Positions 6,698-9,008 of a stretch of DNA of 9,008 bases are shown here, piece by piece; position 1 is the stretch's first letter, and every line of letters starts with the position of its first letter. The stretch comes from Bacillota bacterium (GTDB lineage: Bacteria > Bacillota > Sulfobacillia > JAJZYS01 > JAJYTV01): positions 1 through 9,008 of the forward strand of contig JAJZIE010000088.1 in assembly GCA_021810725.1 (NCBI GenBank), read 5' to 3'. The notes beneath the pieces were generated by a model that saw only the letters and a program-made list of their open reading frames with translations, did no database searches and was not told where the DNA came from. The translations under genes and the position numbers were made by a program.

Positions 6698-6720
6698 GCG
6701 CCGCCTTGGGCCGGCGGCGC
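6698..6720. repeat. Perfect inverted repeat (8-bp arms, 7-bp loop) between divergent genes
   Basis: GCGCCGCC (6698-6705), TTGGGCC, GGCGGCGC (6713-6720). The arms abut the MFS start codon. On the MFS transcript the AAGGCGG ribosome site lies mostly in the promoter-distal arm of the hairpin, and on the other strand the loop supplies the -35 of the promoter for the CcdA-like gene. It could act as an operator for both directions or as a hairpin that hides the MFS ribosome site. Confidence 0.5.
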
Positions 6721-6733
6721 GGGATGCTACAAT
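6706..6733 (+). promoter_or_regulatory. Promoter for the CcdA-like / TlpA / fusion-protein genes
   Basis: TTGGGC (6706-6711), 16 bases, then TACAAT (6728-6733), which is preceded by TGC to form an extended -10 (TGCTACAAT). Transcription would begin near 6740, about 25 bases before the proposed CTG start. The ATG at 6696 is upstream of this promoter and so would not be on the transcript. Confidence 0.5.
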
Positions 6734-6764
6734 AAGGGCACGCGTACACGGGGGTTGGTGGCGC

Positions 6765-7385
6765 CTGAGCTACGATGCCGTTCTGCTTGCCGGAGTTGTC
6801 GCCATCCTGTCTCCGTTCGCCTGGCCGCTGTGGCTGATGCTGCTGGCGCTCATCGCCGGAGCCGCGCCAAACGGCGGCCGCGTCCCTGCCCTAAGCTACA
6901 TCTTCGCCTTCCTTGTCGCTTTTCTCCTCTTGCATCTCTTCGGCACGAACCTGTCGGCAACCCTGACGCGGCACGCCGGGGCAGCCTCGCTTGCCCTGGC
7001 CCTGATCCTGGCCTTCGAGGGCATCTACCTCGCCGGCGTGGAGAGCCTTTGGAGCAGGCTGCGCAGGCGGGCCACGCTGGAGCAGCCGGCCACCGACTGG
7101 CTGGCCGGGCTGCTGCTCGGTCTCGGCTCCGCGTTCGCTTTGCCCACGCTGGGCGGATCCGCGGGGCTCGCCCGCGCGGCGTCGCTCGGCGACGCGGGCG
7201 ATGTGGCGGGGGCCTTCGTCCTTACGGCGCTGGTCGGGGTCGGTGTGGTGGTCGTCCTCCTCGTGGTGGGCCATGTCGCGAATCTCATTCTCGGTCGGGT
7301 TGCGCCCGGTCCCTGGCTTCGACGCGCCGCGGCGCTGGCGATGCTGCTGGTCGCCGTGGCCCTGGCGGCAGGCTGGGTGGGATAG
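6765..7385 (+). CDS. CcdA/DsbD-like membrane protein without cysteines
   Basis: A strongly hydrophobic protein with about six membrane segments. Its pattern follows CcdA, the inner-membrane carrier of reducing equivalents from cytoplasmic thioredoxin to extracytoplasmic thioredoxin-like proteins. The first helix reads VLLAGVVAILSPFAWPLWL, matching the CcdA SPCxxP segment. The fourth-helix region reads GLLLGLGSAFALPTLGGS, matching the TPCxGP segment. Both Cys positions are replaced (by Phe at 6816-6818 and Thr at 7146-7148), and no cysteine is present anywhere. The next gene encodes a TlpA/ResA thioredoxin, supporting the family call. The start is uncertain. The frame has no ATG, GTG or TTG between the ATG at 6696 and the first helix. 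CTG at 6765 would give a CcdA-like N-terminus (206 residues) and lies downstream of a good promoter. The ATG at 6696 lies upstream of that promoter and has no ribosome site. Confidence 0.65.
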   Translation: MSYDAVLLAGVVAILSPFAWPLWLMLLALIAGAAPNGGRVPALSYIFAFLVAFLLLHLFGTNLSATLTRHAGAASLALALILAFEGIYLAGVESLWSRLRRRATLEQPATDWLAGLLLGLGSAFALPTLGGSAGLARAASLGDAGDVAGAFVLTALVGVGVVVVLLVVGHVANLILGRVAPGPWLRRAAALAMLLVAVALAAGWVG

Positions 7386-7396
7386 GAGGCACTCCT
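7384..7396 (+). promoter_or_regulatory. tlpA ribosome-binding site within a small hairpin
   Basis: AGGAG-GCA-CTCCT, with AGGAGG at 7384-7389 as the ribosome site eight bases before the ATG at 7398. The five-base arms can pair and would cover the site unless ribosomes finishing the upstream gene (TAG at 7383-7385) open it, a typical layout for translational coupling. Confidence 0.4.
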
Positions 7397-7397
7397 C

Positions 7398-7946
7398 ATG
7401 CGTCGCATCCGCTACGGTACGGCCGTCCTCGCGTTCTTCGCCATCATCGTCGTCATCGGCCTTCTCTTCTGGGGTCTGAGGCCCGTGCCGAAGGCGCCCC
7501 TGAGCGTCGGTACGCAGGTCGGGCAGATCGCCCCGGACTTCACCCTGCCGCGTCTGAACGGCCAGGGGTCCGTTCGCCTTTGGTCGCTGCGCGGCAAGCC
7601 TGTATGGCTCAATTTCTTCGCCTCGTGGTGCCCGCCATGCAACGCCGAGGCGTATGATCTTGCCCAGACGGCGAAGAAGAGCCCCGGCCTCGACCTGATC
7701 GGCGTCGACCTGACCGCGTCGGAATCGTCGATCGCCAAGGTGGACGCCTTCGTGCAGCAGTACGGCATCGCGTATCCCGTGCTGCTGGACCAGAGCGGCA
7801 GCGTGGCGAACCGCTACGGCGTGCAGGCGATTCCCACGAGCTTCTTCATCGACCGCGAGGGTGTGATCCGGGCAGAGGTGTCCTTGCCGCTCTACCCGGC
7901 CCTGATCAAGAAGTACCTGCGCAAGATCGACTATCCCTCGCAGTAG
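7398..7946 (+). CDS. Membrane-anchored TlpA/ResA-family thiol-disulfide oxidoreductase
   Basis: A 182-residue protein with one N-terminal membrane segment (about 8-26) that would place the thioredoxin domain outside the membrane. The domain starts with VGQIAPDFTLPRLNGQ (41-56), then VWLNFFASWCPPC with the CPPC active site at 78-81, GVDLT (102-106), and the cis-proline segment AIPTSFFIDREG (144-155, Pro146). These are hallmarks of the TlpA/ResA/CcmG group, which reduce haem-binding cysteines of apocytochrome c or copper-site cysteines in oxidase assembly. A Glu three residues after the second active-site Cys (NAEAY) resembles ResA. It is complete and of normal length. The ATG is preceded by AGGAGG at 7384-7389, eight bases upstream and overlapping the TAG of the CcdA-like gene, so the two are probably co-translated. 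Its exact substrate is not visible; no cytochrome c gene is nearby. Confidence 0.92.
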   Translation: MRRIRYGTAVLAFFAIIVVIGLLFWGLRPVPKAPLSVGTQVGQIAPDFTLPRLNGQGSVRLWSLRGKPVWLNFFASWCPPCNAEAYDLAQTAKKSPGLDLIGVDLTASESSIAKVDAFVQQYGIAYPVLLDQSGSVANRYGVQAIPTSFFIDREGVIRAEVSLPLYPALIKKYLRKIDYPSQ

Positions 7947-7952
7947 CGAGCA

Positions 7953-7970
7953 CCAAGGCAGGTGGCTTGG
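7953..7970 (+). promoter_or_regulatory. Ribosome-binding site of the fusion gene displayed in a hairpin loop
   Basis: CCAAG (7953-7957) and CTTGG (7966-7970) are complementary arms. The eight-base loop between them contains AGGTGG, the presumed ribosome site, six bases before the TTG start at 7972. The hairpin lies in the 25-bp gap after tlpA. No promoter or terminator is seen in the gap, so read-through from tlpA is likely. Confidence 0.35.
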
Positions 7971-7971
7971 C

Positions 7972-8973
7972 TTGACGGTGAAATACGAACGCCTGGTGCT
8001 CTATCTCGATCGGCTGCGCGCCGAGGGCGTGCAGGAGGTCGAGATGAGCTTTTCCGAGCTCGAGGGGATCCTGGGCGCGCCGCTGCCGGCCGCCGCGCGG
8101 AACTTCCGGCCCTGGTGGTCCAACTCGAGCCAGTCGCCCAAGCCATGGCAGATCGCAGGCTTTCGCAGCCGCGCGGTCCATCTCGGACGCAAGACCGTCA
8201 TCTTCCATCGCCTGCCGCCGGGGGAGATGGCCCAGCCGGCGGTTCGGGGCCCGGCCGATGCGCAGGCTCCGCGCATGCTCGTCATCGCCAGCGGCACCGG
8301 GCGCATGGCGGTACATCACCCGCGTGAGCTGCACAAGGACGACTTTCTTGATCCTGAGCGGCTACGCGAGCGCGAGGCGGAGCTCGGGGCCTTCCTGCGC
8401 CCGGCCGCGGAGCTTTATTGCTGCGACCAGTTCCGCTTCACGCGCAACGGCGTCGAGACGCTGCGCTCCGCGTTCGGTCGCGACCACGTCGATTTGCGCA
8501 TCATGTCTCCCGGCTACGGCCTCATCGGCGAGCAGGACGTGATCGCGCCGCACAGTGTCTCGCTCACGGACTTCGACCGCGCCGAACTCCATCGGTGGGC
8601 GGATCATCTCGGGTTGCCCACTGCCGTGCGCGAACTGCTGGCGGGCTATGACCTCGCCATCTTCCTGGTCGGTCAGTGTTGCCTCGACGCGATGCGGCCA
8701 CCCCTTGCGCCAAACCCCGGGCAGCGCTTCGTCATGCTGGCCACGGAGCACTATCGACGTCACTACGCCGCGCCGGGGGTCACGGTGCTGCCGACTGGCA
8801 GGCTCGCGCAAGCGAGCTGCGAGGTGGGGTCGATCGCGCTCAAGGGCTACCTCTTCGCGCGTTTCGCCCAGGTGGCGGCCCGGGAGGGCATCGGGCTGCT
8901 GCAGCGCCTGATGGCGGACGACAGCGGAGAGGTGTTCTGGCAGGCCGTCCAACGTGCGCGAGCGGCCGGGTAG
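7972..8973 (+). CDS. Two-domain protein: N-terminal DUF7662-like domain fused to C-terminal YaaA/DUF6884-like domain
   Basis: A 333-residue soluble protein of unknown function. Residues 1-80 (KYERLVLYL, SFSELEGILGAPLPAAAR, RPWWSNS, AWQ/AGF-like WQIAGFRSRAVHLG, VIFHR) match a small domain I recall as DUF7662, often found in phage, restriction or regulatory settings. After a linker (81-100), residues 101-230 hold RMLVIASGTGRM, a helical stretch, LRIMSPGYGLIGEQDVIAPHSVSLTDFD (175-202) and LAIFLVGQCCLDAM. The SxGYGLIxxxxxIxPxxxSL pattern resembles DUF6884 and YaaA-related proteins (DNA-binding or 7-deazaguanine-linked relatives). The last 50 residues include LKGYLFARFAQVA. Two adjacent-cysteine pairs occur (150-151, 236-237). 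TTG at 7972 is chosen because AGGTGG at 7960-7965 is six bases upstream; GTG at 7978 is possible. The gene begins 25 bases after tlpA on the same strand. Its enzymatic role, if any, cannot be stated. Confidence 0.7.
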   Translation: MTVKYERLVLYLDRLRAEGVQEVEMSFSELEGILGAPLPAAARNFRPWWSNSSQSPKPWQIAGFRSRAVHLGRKTVIFHRLPPGEMAQPAVRGPADAQAPRMLVIASGTGRMAVHHPRELHKDDFLDPERLREREAELGAFLRPAAELYCCDQFRFTRNGVETLRSAFGRDHVDLRIMSPGYGLIGEQDVIAPHSVSLTDFDRAELHRWADHLGLPTAVRELLAGYDLAIFLVGQCCLDAMRPPLAPNPGQRFVMLATEHYRRHYAAPGVTVLPTGRLAQASCEVGSIALKGYLFARFAQVAAREGIGLLQRLMADDSGEVFWQAVQRARAAG

Positions 8974-9008
8974 GACCAGCCTCACCATTACTACCAATGC
9001 ACCGTTAA

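Noticed and set aside
6666..6764. N-terminal extension of the CcdA-like gene to the TTG-frame start at 6666 or the ATG at 6696
   Set aside because: It overlaps the divergent MFS coding region, lacks a ribosome site, and includes the promoter at 6706-6733; the codons there are unlike those of the gene.
6563..7657. Open frame of 364 codons on the plus strand spanning the MFS start, the CcdA-like gene and the start of tlpA
   Set aside because: It crosses three gene starts in a different frame and its product is Arg/Gly/Ala-rich without membrane or domain pattern.
8974..9008. Possible start of a further gene or a terminator after the fusion gene
   Set aside because: Only 35 bases are visible; they contain an ATG followed after two codons by TAA and no inverted repeat, so nothing can be supported.

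Overview
This is a GC-rich, gene-dense bacterial chromosomal window with almost no non-coding DNA. It holds nine protein-coding genes; I see no RNA genes, insertion sequences or CRISPR repeats. The proS fragment carries CxxC pairs and a full editing insert, and a DUF2520-type dehydrogenase precedes panB. Together with a sulfocyanin-like lipoprotein, this points loosely to a high-GC deep-branching Bacillota-type organism (relatives of Sulfobacillus, Thermaerobacter or Symbiobacterium). That placement is an inference of low confidence.

Left part (1-3838). The C-terminal two thirds of prolyl-tRNA synthetase (proS, +) runs in from the left edge. It meets, tail to tail, a tightly packed minus-strand pantothenate cluster read as panG-like (DUF2520 dehydrogenase, probable ketopantoate reductase), panB, panC. 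The three pan genes overlap or abut, and an extended -10 box lies just upstream of the first. Together they would make pantoate from ketoisovalerate and join it to beta-alanine. panD, which supplies beta-alanine, is not in the window.

Middle part (3839-6697). A minus-strand lipoprotein with a sulfocyanin/cupredoxin-like domain lies upstream of the pan genes. It retains the Cys and Met but lacks both His residues expected of a type 1 copper site. Divergent from it is a plus-strand tandem-hotdog (PaaI-like) thioesterase-like gene, which ends tail to tail with a minus-strand MFS transporter. The 196-bp divergent gap holds promoter-like elements and a perfect 12-bp palindrome.

Right part (6698-9008). 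A short divergent promoter region with a strong inverted repeat leads into a plus-strand run of three genes. The first is a CcdA-like membrane protein with no cysteine at all, the second a membrane-anchored TlpA/ResA thioredoxin with an intact CPPC motif. The third is an unusual two-domain protein: an N-terminal DUF7662-like domain and a C-terminal YaaA/DUF6884-like domain. This run is the most unusual part of the window: a thiol-redox pair whose membrane partner has lost its redox residues, followed by a fusion protein of unknown role.
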